In this document: one piece after another, positions 50,850-60,424 of the stretch | Position numbering within the stretch: position 1 is the first letter of the stretch | Layout: each line of letters opens with the position of its first letter | DNA from: Amycolatopsis sp. | Lineage (GTDB): Bacteria > Actinomycetota > Actinomycetes > Mycobacteriales > Pseudonocardiaceae | Length of the DNA stretch: 64,000 bases | Assembly (NCBI RefSeq): GCF_025464955.1 | Contig: NZ_JAODNM010000030.1 | Location: 62,001 to 126,000 of the forward strand | Direction of reading: 5' to 3' | Notes under the pieces: model-generated | The model's database searches: none | The model's input: the letters and a program-made list of their open reading frames with translations, nothing else | What the model was told of the DNA's origin: nothing | Program-made: the position numbers and the translations under genes

Positions 50850-53321
50850 TCAGCCGCGGCCAGGGACAGTCAGGGACACGGCGCACCGCAGGTCGCGGCT
50901 GGACCGTCCGATGTGGACTCGGTACTCGCCGGACGGCGTCTGCCAGGTGTGCGTCGGCTCGTCCCAGACCTCGAACGCCCTCGGCGCCAGCTGGACGTCC
51001 ACAGTGGTCCGTGCCCCGGCGGCCACGTCGGCGGTCGCGAACCCGGCGAGCCAGCGTACCGGTCGCAACGGACCCGCTGACGTCTCGAGATAGACCTGGA
51101 CGACTTCGCGGGAGTCGTGGGTTCCGTTGTTGTGCAAGGGAACCGTGACTGTCGTCGGCTGGCCTTCGTACCACGGCGCGACCGTCGGCGCGCCGTAATG
51201 CCACGTCGAATAGCCCAGGCCGAAGCCGAACTCCCGAGCCGGTGTGCGACCGGCGCGATCCCAGCCGCGGTGCCCTACGTCGAGGCCCTCGGCGTAGTCG
51301 ATGACGCCGTCGACCGGGACGCCGTCGGGTACGGGAACGTCGGCCGCGCGGGCCGGCAGCGTCCACGGCAGCCGACCGGACGGCTCGACAGCTCCGCTGA
51401 GGACGTCCGCGAGTGACCCGCCGGCTTCCTGCCCGGGAAGCCACCACCACAGCACGGCGTCGACCTCGTCGAGCCAGGGGAGGAGCACGGGCGCGCCGGC
51501 GTTGACGACGACCACGGTCCGGGGGTTCGCGGCCGCGACCCGGCGCACGAGTTCGTGCTGGCGTCCCGGCAGTTCGAGGTCGGGCCGGTCCCAGCCCTCC
51601 GACTCGGTTTCGGAGTTCGTGCCGACGACGACCACCGCGACATCGGCCGCGCGGGCCGCTGCGACGGCCTGCTCGATCTCTTCGTCGGCAGTCGGCCCTG
51701 GGCCCTGGTAGCGCAGTTCGGCGCTGGCGAAGCGGTCGAACAGCCCGGGTGTCACGACCTGGACCGTCGCGTCGATCCGCACGTCCCGCGGCGCGTCGAC
51801 GGTGACGGTCTTCAGTACGCCCTCGGGGTGGTTCGCCGAGGAGTCGAGGATGGCGTCCTGACCGACGACCTGATCGCTGACGCTGATCAGCTCACCGTCG
51901 ACCTCGATGCGGTGGCGCCCCACTGAAGCGATCTCGATGACGTGGTCGCCCGGAACCTCCAGCCGCAGCGTCGCGGTGACCCGGACAGTGTCGGCCGCGG
52001 CGGGCAGCCCGGCGACACGTCCGTGCCAGGGCGCGCTTTCGGTGCGTCGCTGGAGGATCCGCCCGGCGTCATCGAGGATCTCGAGGCCGATCTCGGTGCC
52101 TTCGACGAGGTTGTCGGCATACGGGAGGTGCCGGAGGGTGGCGCCGCCGCGGTGCGCCGTGACGATCGCGCCGGGGAACGCTCGCTGAACTTCGTCCAGC
52201 GGCAGGGAAAGGTGCGGTGCGTCGACGTGTGCGCTGCCCCCGCCCTGCACGAACGGCTCAACCGCGTTCGCGCCGAGCAACGCGATCCGCCCGGTCGACG
52301 CCGGGAGCGGGAGCAGCGCGTTTTTGTTGCGCAGCACGACAGTCGACCGTGCGGCCGCGGCACGCAGGGTCGACATCGTCGCGGGGTCGTGACCGGACGC
52401 GCGGGGTGTGGCGAGCGGAATCCCGTCCAGCGCGCCGACGCGGACCGCGAGCAGAAGCAGCCGCCGGACCTTGTCGTCGATCGCGTCCTGGGGGACGTCA
52501 CCTCGCCGCACGGCGTCGAGCAGGGCGTCCCCCCACGGTCCGCCGGGTCCTGGCATGACGAGGTCCAGTCCGCCGAGAGCGGACCGCACGGTCGTCTTCG
52601 TCGCCGTCCAGTCGCTGACGACGACCCCGTCGAAACCCCATTCACCCTTCAGGACGTCATTGAGGAGGCGCACGTGCTCGGTCGCCGGCGCGGTCTCGAC
52701 ACCGTCGTCCACGGCGTTGTAGGCGGCCATGAGCGTCCACACCCCGGCTTCTCGCACCACTGGCTCGAAGGGGGCGAGATACACCTCCCGCAAGGTGCGC
52801 GGGTCGAGGCGGGCGATGTACTCGGTGCGTTCGGTTTCGGTCTCGTTGCCGAGGAAGTGCTTGATGCAGGCCCCGATGCCGTTCGCCTGGATCGAGGTCA
52901 CGAACGCCGCCGCGATACGCCCGCTGAGCAGTGGATCCTCCGAGTAGAACTCGAAATTCCTGCCGCCGACCGGCGAACGCTGCAGGTTCACGGCCGGCGC
53001 GAGGACGACGTCGGCGCCCTTCGCCCGCGCCTCGTCGGCCATGACGGCGCCGAGCCCGCCGACCAGGTTCTCGTCCCAGGTCGCCGCGACCGCCGACGGC
53101 GCCGGCAGCTGGGCCGAGCTCAGTCGCTCCTCGGTGACCCCGCGGACGCCGATGGGCCCGTCGGACATGGCCATCGCGCGCAGGCCGATCGCGGGGAGTT
53201 CGTAGAGCTTCCAAGTGGTGGCCCCGGTCAGGAGCCGCACCCGCTCTTCGAGCGAGAGCGCGGCCAGCAGGCCCTCGACCTGTTCGGCGGTGGTCGTTTC
53301 TTCACGAGCCGAAATGCTCAA
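50850..53321 (-). CDS. GH3-family beta-glucosidase
   Basis: This 823-residue cytosolic-type enzyme (no signal peptide) has the GH3 barrel with DGPIGVRG, GRNFEFYSEDP, KHFLGNETETERT and the nucleophile Asp237 in VVVSDWTAT. The alpha/beta sandwich (AVVVVGTNSETESEGWDRPD) is split by a PA14-like insert, and a fibronectin-III-like end follows (SREVVQVYLETSAGPL). It hydrolyses beta-glucosides taken up by the cell. TTG 53321 after GGAG is the best start. It diverges from a TetR gene across a palindromic operator. Confidence 0.88.
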   Translation of the reverse strand: MSISAREETTTAEQVEGLLAALSLEERVRLLTGATTWKLYELPAIGLRAMAMSDGPIGVRGVTEERLSSAQLPAPSAVAATWDENLVGGLGAVMADEARAKGADVVLAPAVNLQRSPVGGRNFEFYSEDPLLSGRIAAAFVTSIQANGIGACIKHFLGNETETERTEYIARLDPRTLREVYLAPFEPVVREAGVWTLMAAYNAVDDGVETAPATEHVRLLNDVLKGEWGFDGVVVSDWTATKTTVRSALGGLDLVMPGPGGPWGDALLDAVRRGDVPQDAIDDKVRRLLLLAVRVGALDGIPLATPRASGHDPATMSTLRAAAARSTVVLRNKNALLPLPASTGRIALLGANAVEPFVQGGGSAHVDAPHLSLPLDEVQRAFPGAIVTAHRGGATLRHLPYADNLVEGTEIGLEILDDAGRILQRRTESAPWHGRVAGLPAAADTVRVTATLRLEVPGDHVIEIASVGRHRIEVDGELISVSDQVVGQDAILDSSANHPEGVLKTVTVDAPRDVRIDATVQVVTPGLFDRFASAELRYQGPGPTADEEIEQAVAAARAADVAVVVVGTNSETESEGWDRPDLELPGRQHELVRRVAAANPRTVVVVNAGAPVLLPWLDEVDAVLWWWLPGQEAGGSLADVLSGAVEPSGRLPWTLPARAADVPVPDGVPVDGVIDYAEGLDVGHRGWDRAGRTPAREFGFGLGYSTWHYGAPTVAPWYEGQPTTVTVPLHNNGTHDSREVVQVYLETSAGPLRPVRWLAGFATADVAAGARTTVDVQLAPRAFEVWDEPTHTWQTPSGEYRVHIGRSSRDLRCAVSLTVPGRG

Positions 53322-53373
53322 GGCGGTACTCCAACTCCTCAGCAGTGGGTTCAACCCCGAGTGTACGAACTTA

Positions 53374-53389
53374 CTTACATGAATGTAAG
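53374..53389. promoter_or_regulatory. TetR-type operator
   Basis: CTTACAT-GA-ATGTAAG is a perfect 7-bp inverted repeat in the 146-base gap between the GH3 gene and the TetR gene. It is AT-rich compared with its surroundings, typical of a TetR operator controlling both directions. Confidence 0.65.
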
Positions 53390-53467
53390 CGTTCGAGCGG
53401 CCGGGATCGTCTAGCCTGGGCAGAGAGCGGAAAGGTCCCGCCGTGGACCAGGAGGAGGACTCGGAGC

Positions 53468-54115
53468 GTGACGGACCGAGTGGCGGTCGACGCCGCGCCC
53501 GAAGGACCCAGGGTCACCAAGCGGCAGGTCAAGACGGCCCAGCGTCGCGAGGCGGTGCTCCGCGCGGCGTTCGGGGTGTTCAGCGAGCGGGGGTTCCATA
53601 ACGCGTCGCTGACCGAGATCGCCGAGCGCGCCGACATGACACACGCGGGCGTGCTTCACCATTTCGGGTCAAAGGACCGGCTGCTCATCGAGGTGCTGCG
53701 CTACCGCGACGGCCGGGGCGTCGACGGCCTGTCGGGCGAGCCGCCCGAGGGTGCCGCGCTGCTTCCGCACCTCGTGCGGACAGTCGGTGAGAACGAGGGC
53801 AAACCGGGGATCGTGCAGGCGTTCTCGGTGCTGGCGGCGGAGTCGGTGACCGACGGTCATCCGGCTCAGCAGTACTTCCGCGACCGCATGGCCAGCCTGC
53901 GGGCGACCATCGCCGCCGCCATCGCCGACCGCACTGGACGCCCCCGCGACGACGTCGGCGTCACCGACGGCGCCGCCGCGGTGATCGCGGTGATGGACGG
54001 CCTGCAGATCCAGTGGTTGCTCAGCCCGGACGACGTCTTCATGCAGCGGGCCGCGCAGCTCGTCATCGACGCCGTCACCCAGTACCTGGCGGACGGTGTG
54101 GGTTCTCCCTCGTAA
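53468..54115 (+). CDS. TetR-family regulator
   Basis: This 215-residue regulator has the TetR HTH: RREAVLRAAFGVFSERGFHN, SLTEIAERADMTHAGVLHHF, GSKDRLLIEVL (about residues 25-70), followed by a helical ligand domain. GTG 53468 follows AGGAGGA. It probably represses the divergent GH3 gene through the palindrome at 53374, with a beta-glucoside or derived sugar as inducer (inference). Confidence 0.87.
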   Translation: MTDRVAVDAAPEGPRVTKRQVKTAQRREAVLRAAFGVFSERGFHNASLTEIAERADMTHAGVLHHFGSKDRLLIEVLRYRDGRGVDGLSGEPPEGAALLPHLVRTVGENEGKPGIVQAFSVLAAESVTDGHPAQQYFRDRMASLRATIAAAIADRTGRPRDDVGVTDGAAAVIAVMDGLQIQWLLSPDDVFMQRAAQLVIDAVTQYLADGVGSPS

Positions 54116-54197
54116 GGGCATTGGCGGCGGCGCGCGCGTTTTCGGCTTTGGCGGTAGAACTGTGTGGCCAGCCACTGATCCGAGGAGACGACCAAGC

Positions 54198-55103
54198 ATG
54201 CGTGCCATCACCTTTGCCGAGTACGGCGGTCCCGAAGTCCTGCGCGAGGAGGACGTTCCCACGCCCGAACCGGGTGCAGGCCAGGTGCGGGTCGCCGTCC
54301 GGGTCGCCGGGCTCAACCCGCTCGACTGGAAGATCCGCAGCGGCGGGATGGCCCAGGGCGCGCCGCTCGACGGCGTGACGATCCCGGGTGCCGAGCTCGC
54401 CGGAGTGGTCGACGCCGTCGGCGACGGTACGGATCTGGCTGTCGGTGACGAGGTGTTCGGCTGGTCTGACACCGGCTCGTATGCCGAGTACGCGCTGGCC
54501 TCGGCGGTAATCCGGAAGCCGGCGTCTCTGTCGTGGGAGCAGGCGGCCGCTGTGCCCGTGTTCGGGGAGACGGCGTTGCGGGTGCTGCGCGCGCTGGCGG
54601 TGACCGCGGATGACGTCTTGCTGATCCACGGTGCGAGCGGCGGCGTCGGCCGGTTCGCGACCCAGCTCGCGGTCGCCCTCGGCGCGACGGTCATCGGCAC
54701 GGCCGGACAGCGGAACCTCGACGACATCAAGTCCCTCGGCGCGATCCCGGTGCTCTACGGCGACGGCTGGGCCGAGCGGGTCCGCGAGGCCGCGCCGCAA
54801 CCGGTCTCCGCGGTCTTCGACGCGAGCGGCCACGGCGTACTGCCGGACTCCGTGGAGTTGCTGGGCGGAAGTGAGCGGCTCATCACGATCGCCGACGCCA
54901 GCGCCTTCGCGCTCGGCATCACGTTCTCCGGGGGCGACAGCGACACCCGGGTCCCGTTGCTCGAGGTCGTCACCGAGGGCGTGACCAGCGGAAAGCTGGA
55001 CATCCAGCTCGGCAGGAACTACCCGCTGGCCGAGGCCGCCGACGCGCAGCGCGAGAGCGCCGAGGGCCACAGCGGCGGCAAGATCACCCTCGCCGTGGGC
55101 TAG
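54198..55103 (+). CDS. NADP-dependent quinone-oxidoreductase-like protein
   Basis: This 301-residue member of the medium-chain dehydrogenase/reductase superfamily lacks zinc ligands. It has AEYGGPEVLREEDVPTPEPG, NPLDWKIRSGG and the cofactor motif LLIHGASGGVGRFATQLAVA (about residues 147-166). It probably reduces quinones or enones with NADPH. CGAGGAGACGACC supports ATG 54198. Confidence 0.88.
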   Translation: MRAITFAEYGGPEVLREEDVPTPEPGAGQVRVAVRVAGLNPLDWKIRSGGMAQGAPLDGVTIPGAELAGVVDAVGDGTDLAVGDEVFGWSDTGSYAEYALASAVIRKPASLSWEQAAAVPVFGETALRVLRALAVTADDVLLIHGASGGVGRFATQLAVALGATVIGTAGQRNLDDIKSLGAIPVLYGDGWAERVREAAPQPVSAVFDASGHGVLPDSVELLGGSERLITIADASAFALGITFSGGDSDTRVPLLEVVTEGVTSGKLDIQLGRNYPLAEAADAQRESAEGHSGGKITLAVG

Positions 55104-55132
55104 TCCGGCCTGGGCAATGGTAGGAATGCCGG

Positions 55133-56455
55133 GTGAGCGAACCGAACCTGATCGAGACAGCCGCCGCCGAAGCCGTGACGCTGACCAGCGAGTTGATCCG
55201 CATCGACACGACGAACACCGGTGACCCGGACACCCTGGTCGGCGAGCGAGTCGCGGCCGAGTACGTCGCGGAGAAGCTCACGGACGCCGGTTATGAGATC
55301 ACCTACGTCGAGTCCGGTGGCAAGAACCGGCACAACGTCATCGTCCGCCTGCCCGGAGCCGATCCGAGTCGCGGCGCACTGCTGATCCACGGGCATCTCG
55401 ACGCGGTGCCGGCCGACGCTTCGGAGTGGTCGGTCCATCCGTTTTCGGGCGCGGTGCAGGACGGCTACGTCTGGGGCCGCGGCGCGGTCGACATGAAGGA
55501 CATGGTCGGCATGACGCTGGCACTGGCCAGGCACTACAAGTTGAACGGGATCGTGCCGCCGCGCGACCTCGTGTTCGCGTTCGTCGCAGACGAGGAGGCC
55601 GGCGGCCAGTTCGGCGCGCAGTGGCTGGTCGAAAATCGCCCGGAGCTGTTCGAAGGCGTCACCGAGGCCATCAGCGAGGTCGGCGGGTTCTCGATCACGC
55701 TGAAGGACAACGTCCGCGCGTACCTGATCGAGACGGCCGAAAAGGGTATCCGCTGGATGAAGCTGCGTGTGCGCGGCACCGCCGGCCACGGCTCGATGAT
55801 CCACCACGACAACGCGGTCACGAAGCTGTCGGAAGCGGTCGCCCGGCTGGGTAACCATCGGTTCCCGCTGGTCATGACCGATTCTGTGCGTGAGTTCCTC
55901 GACGGGGTCACCGAGATCACCGGCTGGGACTTCCCGGAGGACGATATCGACGGCGCGGTCGCCAAGCTCGGCAACATCTCCCGCATGATCGGCGCGACGC
56001 TCCGCGACACCGCGAACCCCACGATGTTGACCGCCGGCTACAAGTCCAACGTCATCCCGTCGGTCGCCGAAGCCGCGGTGGACTGCCGGATCCTGCCCGG
56101 CAGGCTCGAGGCGTTCAACTCCGAGCTCGACGAGATCCTCGGCCCGGACATCGAGAAGGAGTGGATGGAACTCCCACCGGTGGAGACCACCTTCGACGGC
56201 GCGCTGGTCGAGGCGATGACAGCCGCGGTGCTCGCCGAAGACCCCGGTGCCCGCACGCTGCCGTACATGCTTTCCGGCGGCACGGACGCGAAGGCGTTCC
56301 AATCCCTCGGCATCCGCAACTTCGGGTTCGCCCCGCTGAAACTGCCCGCGGACCTCGACTTCTCCGCGCTGTTCCACGGCGTCGACGAGCGGGTGCCGGT
56401 GGACGCGCTGAAGTTCGGCGTCCGCGTACTGGACAGGTTCCTGCGTTCCTCCTGA
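55133..56455 (+). CDS. M20-family metallopeptidase
   Basis: This 440-residue peptidase has LLIHGHLDAVPAD (zinc His/Asp), WGRGAVDMKDMVGM (bridging Asp), FVADEEAGGQFGA (catalytic Glu-Glu) and a late MLSGGTDAKAF (zinc His position is Gly-Thr-Asp here). It includes the lid dimerisation domain around residues 200-330. It is likely a dipeptidase or acetylornithine-deacetylase-like enzyme. The stop overlaps the next ATG by one base. Confidence 0.87.
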   Translation: MSEPNLIETAAAEAVTLTSELIRIDTTNTGDPDTLVGERVAAEYVAEKLTDAGYEITYVESGGKNRHNVIVRLPGADPSRGALLIHGHLDAVPADASEWSVHPFSGAVQDGYVWGRGAVDMKDMVGMTLALARHYKLNGIVPPRDLVFAFVADEEAGGQFGAQWLVENRPELFEGVTEAISEVGGFSITLKDNVRAYLIETAEKGIRWMKLRVRGTAGHGSMIHHDNAVTKLSEAVARLGNHRFPLVMTDSVREFLDGVTEITGWDFPEDDIDGAVAKLGNISRMIGATLRDTANPTMLTAGYKSNVIPSVAEAAVDCRILPGRLEAFNSELDEILGPDIEKEWMELPPVETTFDGALVEAMTAAVLAEDPGARTLPYMLSGGTDAKAFQSLGIRNFGFAPLKLPADLDFSALFHGVDERVPVDALKFGVRVLDRFLRSS

Positions 56456-57339
56456 TGACCTCGTTCGAGCTCGCGGACGGGACCCTGCTGCGGGTGGCCC
56501 GGTGGGGCGACCCGGCAGCGGCGGTGACCGTCGTGTTCTCCCATGGCTACGCGCTCGACCACCGCAGCTGGTGGCGACTGGCACCGCTGCTGCCGGACGC
56601 CGTCGAAAGCCCGGTCAACGTGCTCGCGTACGACCATCGCGGCCACGGCGGCTCCGGGCGGGTGTCACGGGCGGACGCGACGATGGCGAGGCTGGGTGAC
56701 GACCTCGCCGAGCTCCTCGAAGGCGCCGTTCCCACCGGCCGCGTGGTGCTGGTCGGGCACGACATGGGCGGCCTCGCCGTGATGTCGCTGACCCAGCGGC
56801 ATCCGGAGCTGTTCGCCGAGCGTGTCGCCGGGCTCGTGCTGCTGGCGACGTCGGCGGGCGGGCTCGCGACGGAGGCTTCGGCGGCGTGGCCGAACGCGCT
56901 GGGCAGGTTGGTGAGAGACCTCGGTTCGGTGCTGGGCTCGAAGATCGTCGGCCTGGTTCGGGAGCACACGAGCAAGGCCGTCAGCGCGGGCCTGCGGTGG
57001 TGGTTGTTCGGTGACGACCCGGCGCCCGAAGACGTCGAACTGACCGTGCAGATGATCCGCGGCAACTGGCCGCACACGATCGCGTTGTTCAGGCCGGCAC
57101 TGGACGCGTACGCCCGCGAGGCCGCGCTGCTGCTGGCCGCGGGCACACCGCTGACAGCGATCGTGGGTGAGCGGGACAGGCTGATCCCGGCCGAGGACGT
57201 CGAGTCGCTCGCCGGCGCGGTGGAGAACGGCACCGCCATCGTCATCCAGGGTGCCGGGCATGTACTGCCACTCGAGGCCGCCGCGCAGATCCTCCCGCGC
57301 CTCGCCGCCATCGTCCACGCCACCCAGCGCTCCCGCTGA
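56455..57339 (+). CDS. Alpha/beta hydrolase
   Basis: This 294-residue hydrolase has an oxyanion region FSHGYALDHRSW, a nucleophile elbow LVGHDMGGLAVM, an acid region IVGERDRLIP and the catalytic His in GAGHVLPLE. The elbow residue is Asp instead of Ser, as in epoxide hydrolases and haloalkane dehalogenases. It is coupled by one-base overlap (TGATG) to the M20 gene. Confidence 0.86.
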   Translation: MTSFELADGTLLRVARWGDPAAAVTVVFSHGYALDHRSWWRLAPLLPDAVESPVNVLAYDHRGHGGSGRVSRADATMARLGDDLAELLEGAVPTGRVVLVGHDMGGLAVMSLTQRHPELFAERVAGLVLLATSAGGLATEASAAWPNALGRLVRDLGSVLGSKIVGLVREHTSKAVSAGLRWWLFGDDPAPEDVELTVQMIRGNWPHTIALFRPALDAYAREAALLLAAGTPLTAIVGERDRLIPAEDVESLAGAVENGTAIVIQGAGHVLPLEAAAQILPRLAAIVHATQRSR

Positions 57340-57342
57340 CCA

Positions 57343-57360
57343 CAACTCGCCGTCGAGTTG
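57343..57360. repeat. Dispersed palindrome, copy 2
   Basis: CAACTCG-CCGT-CGAGTTG, identical in its 18-base core to copies at 28606 and 57386. It starts 4 bases after the hydrolase stop. Confidence 0.6.
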
Positions 57361-57385
57361 CGATAGTTGCGGGCGCTAAGTACCG

Positions 57386-57403
57386 CAACTCGCCGTCGAG
57401 TTG
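57386..57403. repeat. Dispersed palindrome, copy 3
   Basis: This is the same 18-base core as copy 2, repeated 43 bases further on, flanked by GC as in copy 1. It lies 18 bases before the stop of the convergent nucleotidyltransferase gene. Confidence 0.6.
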
Positions 57404-57420
57404 CGATGGTGGCCAGGGTG

Positions 57421-57912
57421 TCAGAAGTGGGTGGTGATGGCGAAAGCGGCGCGTAGCTGAGCCATGTCGTGCAGATCGCGCTCGGTCGGTTCGTAACCCT
57501 GGTGGAAGTAGACCTGCTGCGCCGCGGAAACACACGGCACGACGACGCCGTCGATGACACCGGTCACGAAACAGTCCGCCGGATAGTCGAAGAACCCGCC
57601 CTGATCGTCCGCGGACTGACGGGCCGAGCCATCCGGCGCGACGGCGATGGGATGCAGGTCCAGCTCCAGGCCATCCTCGCGCTCCAGCACGAAACGGACC
57701 GGTCGCGCGTCGAGCATCTCGGCGAATCCTCGGACGCTCAGCACCGTGAGTGCCGTGGCTTCGTGGGTGACGTCGTGGATCAGGTCGAGGTCACGATGCG
57801 TCCGCGTCTGGCGCCCGACAAGCGCGTCGATGCCCCAGCCGCCCGCGATCCAGACCGGGACGCCCGCTTCGCACAGACACGCCGTCAGCTCCAGCACCGA
57901 CGACGCCCCCAT
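57421..57912 (-). CDS. Nucleotidyltransferase (aminoglycoside-adenylyltransferase-like)
   Basis: This protein of about 163 residues has VWIAGGWGIDALVGRQTRTH then RDLDLIHD, the GGWGxD...DxD pattern of LinB/ANT(2'')-type nucleotidyltransferases, and VLEREDGLELDLHPI. Such proteins transfer a nucleotide to small molecules including antibiotics. The actual substrate is unknown. ATG 57912 is chosen; the longer frame upstream is a poor coding sequence. Confidence 0.78.
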   Translation of the reverse strand: MGASSVLELTACLCEAGVPVWIAGGWGIDALVGRQTRTHRDLDLIHDVTHEATALTVLSVRGFAEMLDARPVRFVLEREDGLELDLHPIAVAPDGSARQSADDQGGFFDYPADCFVTGVIDGVVVPCVSAAQQVYFHQGYEPTERDLHDMAQLRAAFAITTHF

Positions 57913-57920
57913 ACCGGCGG

Positions 57921-58148
57921 TCAGGTGATCAGGCCCGGCAACGCCCGCATGGCTGCGGTTCGCTTGCGCCGCAACCACACGCGCCGCGTGCCGTCGGAGT
58001 AGAGCCGGACGTTCGCCAGCTCCCAGCCGGCAAATTCCGCGTGGATGGAGAGCTGCGTTGCCGCCGCCCGCCGAGACACCTCCGGGGGTATCCGCAGCGG
58101 GCGGTACTCCCAATCCCCTTCGACCACCGCCTCGTCGACAGCCGTCAT
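57921..58148 (-). CDS. DUF5703-family protein
   Basis: This 75-residue protein, EGDWEYRPLRIPPEVSRRAA then HAEFAGWELANVRLY and DGTRRVWLRRK, matches the small actinobacterial DUF5703 family, whose function is unknown. It overlaps the upstream lipoprotein gene by ATGA, suggesting a coupled envelope-related role. Confidence 0.82.
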   Translation of the reverse strand: MTAVDEAVVEGDWEYRPLRIPPEVSRRAAATQLSIHAEFAGWELANVRLYSDGTRRVWLRRKRTAAMRALPGLIT

Positions 58149-59197
58149 GGTGAGATCACCTGGGTCCCTTCTCCGGCGGCCGAGCCGACGATCACGTGAC
58201 CGGTCTGCTGATCGACGGTAACCGAGTTGGGTTGCCGTACGGTCGCGAAGCGATACTTTTCGACCGGTTCACCACCGCGGACATCGAAGCCGACGACCTC
58301 GTTGCTGCTGGTCAACGTGACCCAGGCGAGGTTGCGTTGAGCGTCATACGCGATTCCGTACGCCCCGCCTGGCACCGGGTAGCGCTGGCGCATCAGCAGG
58401 GGATCGGCGGAGAAGGCGAGCAGCGAGCTGTCGCGGGAGTCGGTGACCAGCACCCGGCCGTACGAGTCGGCGACGGCGTTGGTCGCCCCGTCGCCCGCGC
58501 GCAGGCCCTCGGCGACCGTGCCGCCCGCGACGTCGACCCGGAACACCGCGGTGCGCAGCCGGTCGAGCACGATCGTGGTGTCACCCGCGGTCAGGATGTC
58601 GTCGGCGCTGTAGAGCTGGCCGCCGATGGTCTTGGTGACCTTGTCACCGTCGAGGACGTCGATCTCCTTGCGGTCGCGGACGGCGACGTAGGTCTGCGCG
58701 CCGACGGTGATCGCGGCCGACGGGATGCCCTTGATCGGGAGCTCGGTGACGTGGCCCGCGAGAGCGGTGATCTTGGCGATCTGCGACTTCGTCGGGACGC
58801 TGGCGAGGAACTGGCCCGGCGACACGCTGAGGTGCTCGACCGGCCCGGCCAGCGCGACCGTGCGCGGTGCGGCGGTGAGGTCGTCGAGGCTGTACAGCCG
58901 CAGCGACGGCGGGTTCGTCAGTGCGACGGCGAGGGTGCGGGTCGACGGGTCGTTCGCGACGGCCGTCACCGAGGAGGGCTCCGCGAGCACCTGACCCACC
59001 GGCTTCTTCGCCGCCACTGGGGACACCGCGGCGACCGCCGCGACCGGGTTCGCGACGACCTGCAGGCTGTCCGACGGCCCTTGCTTGCCCGAACAGCCCG
59101 AAACCAGCAGCACACCCGCGAGCGGGATCGCGACCAGCGATTTGGTGGCGAACCGTCGCACTGAGTGGCCTCCAGCGTTTTGTCGGTGGACTGTCAT
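58145..59197 (-). CDS. YncE-like beta-propeller lipoprotein
   Basis: This 350-residue protein has a lipoprotein signal with lipobox LLVSGC. Repeated blade-like segments follow (LAVALTNPPSLRLYSLDDLT, GRVLVTDSRDSSLLAFS, LAWVTLTSSNEVVGFDV, VTVDQQTGHVIVG), typical of seven-bladed YncE/SMP-30-like propellers. It is probably anchored outside the membrane; ligand unknown. ATG 59197 follows GGGGGAAAC. Confidence 0.82.
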   Translation of the reverse strand: MTVHRQNAGGHSVRRFATKSLVAIPLAGVLLVSGCSGKQGPSDSLQVVANPVAAVAAVSPVAAKKPVGQVLAEPSSVTAVANDPSTRTLAVALTNPPSLRLYSLDDLTAAPRTVALAGPVEHLSVSPGQFLASVPTKSQIAKITALAGHVTELPIKGIPSAAITVGAQTYVAVRDRKEIDVLDGDKVTKTIGGQLYSADDILTAGDTTIVLDRLRTAVFRVDVAGGTVAEGLRAGDGATNAVADSYGRVLVTDSRDSSLLAFSADPLLMRQRYPVPGGAYGIAYDAQRNLAWVTLTSSNEVVGFDVRGGEPVEKYRFATVRQPNSVTVDQQTGHVIVGSAAGEGTQVISP

Positions 59198-59302
59198 GGC
59201 TAGTTTCCCCCAGGATTCCCGAGTCGTCACGTCCGTGTCACCCGCAAGTCGCACTGATCACGGTGCGAATCACTGTGCGCACCGGTCCGCGGACTGGCCG
59301 AT

Positions 59303-60271
59303 TCACCGGCCCGTCCCGCGTTCCGGGTAGCCGAAGTCGATCGCGCTGACGTCGTCGAGCGCGGACTTGATCGCCCGGGGGAGCGTGATGTCTTCGGCGG
59401 CCAGCGACCCCGTGAGCTGCCCGGTGTCACGCGCGCCGACGACGGGAGCGACCACGCCCGGTTGGTCGCGCACCCAGGCCAGCGCGACCGCGAGCGGCGA
59501 GGTGCCGAGGCCGTCCGCGGCGGTCACCACGGCCTGCACGATGCGGGACGCCCGGTCGGTGCGATGCTGCTCGACGTACCCGGCGTAGGCCGCGGACGCG
59601 CCGCGTGAATCGGCCGGCGTGCTGGTGCGGTACTTGCCGGTGAGGACGCCGCGACCCAGTGGCGCCCAAGGCAGGATGCCGACGCCGTGGTGGAGGGCGG
59701 CGGGCACGAGTTCGCGTTCGACCCCGCGTTCGACCAGCGAGTACTCCATCTGCACGGAGATCAGCTGCGCGGTCGTGGGGGACGCGGCCGCGGTGGCGAG
59801 CTGCCAGCCGGAGTAGTTCGACACCCCGGTGTAGCGCACCTTTCCGCTGGAGACGGCGAAGTCGAGCGCGGCGAGGGTTTCGTGCAGGGGCACGGTGTTG
59901 TCCCAGGCGTGCAGCTGCCAGAGGTCGACGTGATCGACGCCGAGCCGCCGCAGGGAGCCGTCCAGCGCGGAAAGCAGGGCCCCGCGGGACGCGCCGCCGC
60001 CGAACGGCCCGTCGGTGCGCCGGGCCACAGCCTTGGTGGCGAGGACGATGTCGTCGCGCGGGACGAGGTCGCCGAGCAGCGAGCCGAGGACGCGTTCACC
60101 CTCGCCCTCGGTGTAGATGTCCGCGGTGTCGACCAGCGTCCCGCCCGCGTCGACGAAGGCGACCAGCTGGCTGGCCGCCTCTTCGGCGTCGGTGTCGTCG
60201 CCCCAGGTCATCGTGCCGAGGGCCATCCGGGACACCCGGAGTCCCGAGCGGCCGAGCTGTCGCTTTTCCAC
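59303..60271 (-). CDS. Aldo/keto reductase
   Basis: This 322-residue enzyme has LGRSGLRVSRMALGTMTWG, DTADIYTEGEGERVLG (catalytic Asp and Tyr), LATKAV (Lys), VDLWQLHAWDN (His) and GVSNYSGWQL. The AKR tetrad is present. It uses NADPH to reduce aldehydes or ketones. GTG 60271 is the best start. It diverges from uppP. Confidence 0.88.
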   Translation of the reverse strand: MEKRQLGRSGLRVSRMALGTMTWGDDTDAEEAASQLVAFVDAGGTLVDTADIYTEGEGERVLGSLLGDLVPRDDIVLATKAVARRTDGPFGGGASRGALLSALDGSLRRLGVDHVDLWQLHAWDNTVPLHETLAALDFAVSSGKVRYTGVSNYSGWQLATAAASPTTAQLISVQMEYSLVERGVERELVPAALHHGVGILPWAPLGRGVLTGKYRTSTPADSRGASAAYAGYVEQHRTDRASRIVQAVVTAADGLGTSPLAVALAWVRDQPGVVAPVVGARDTGQLTGSLAAEDITLPRAIKSALDDVSAIDFGYPERGTGR

Positions 60272-60424
60272 GGCGGCCGAGCCTAGTCGTTGGCCTGGCC
60301 GGGCTTTACGCAAGGTAAGTAGTGTCGTGGCGAATGGCCCCGTTAGTGTCACCAACCGTGCGAAACGCCATAAAACACGCTTATCGGGTCACTGGTCATT
60401 TCACCGCGGCGGGGGCCGTCTGAC

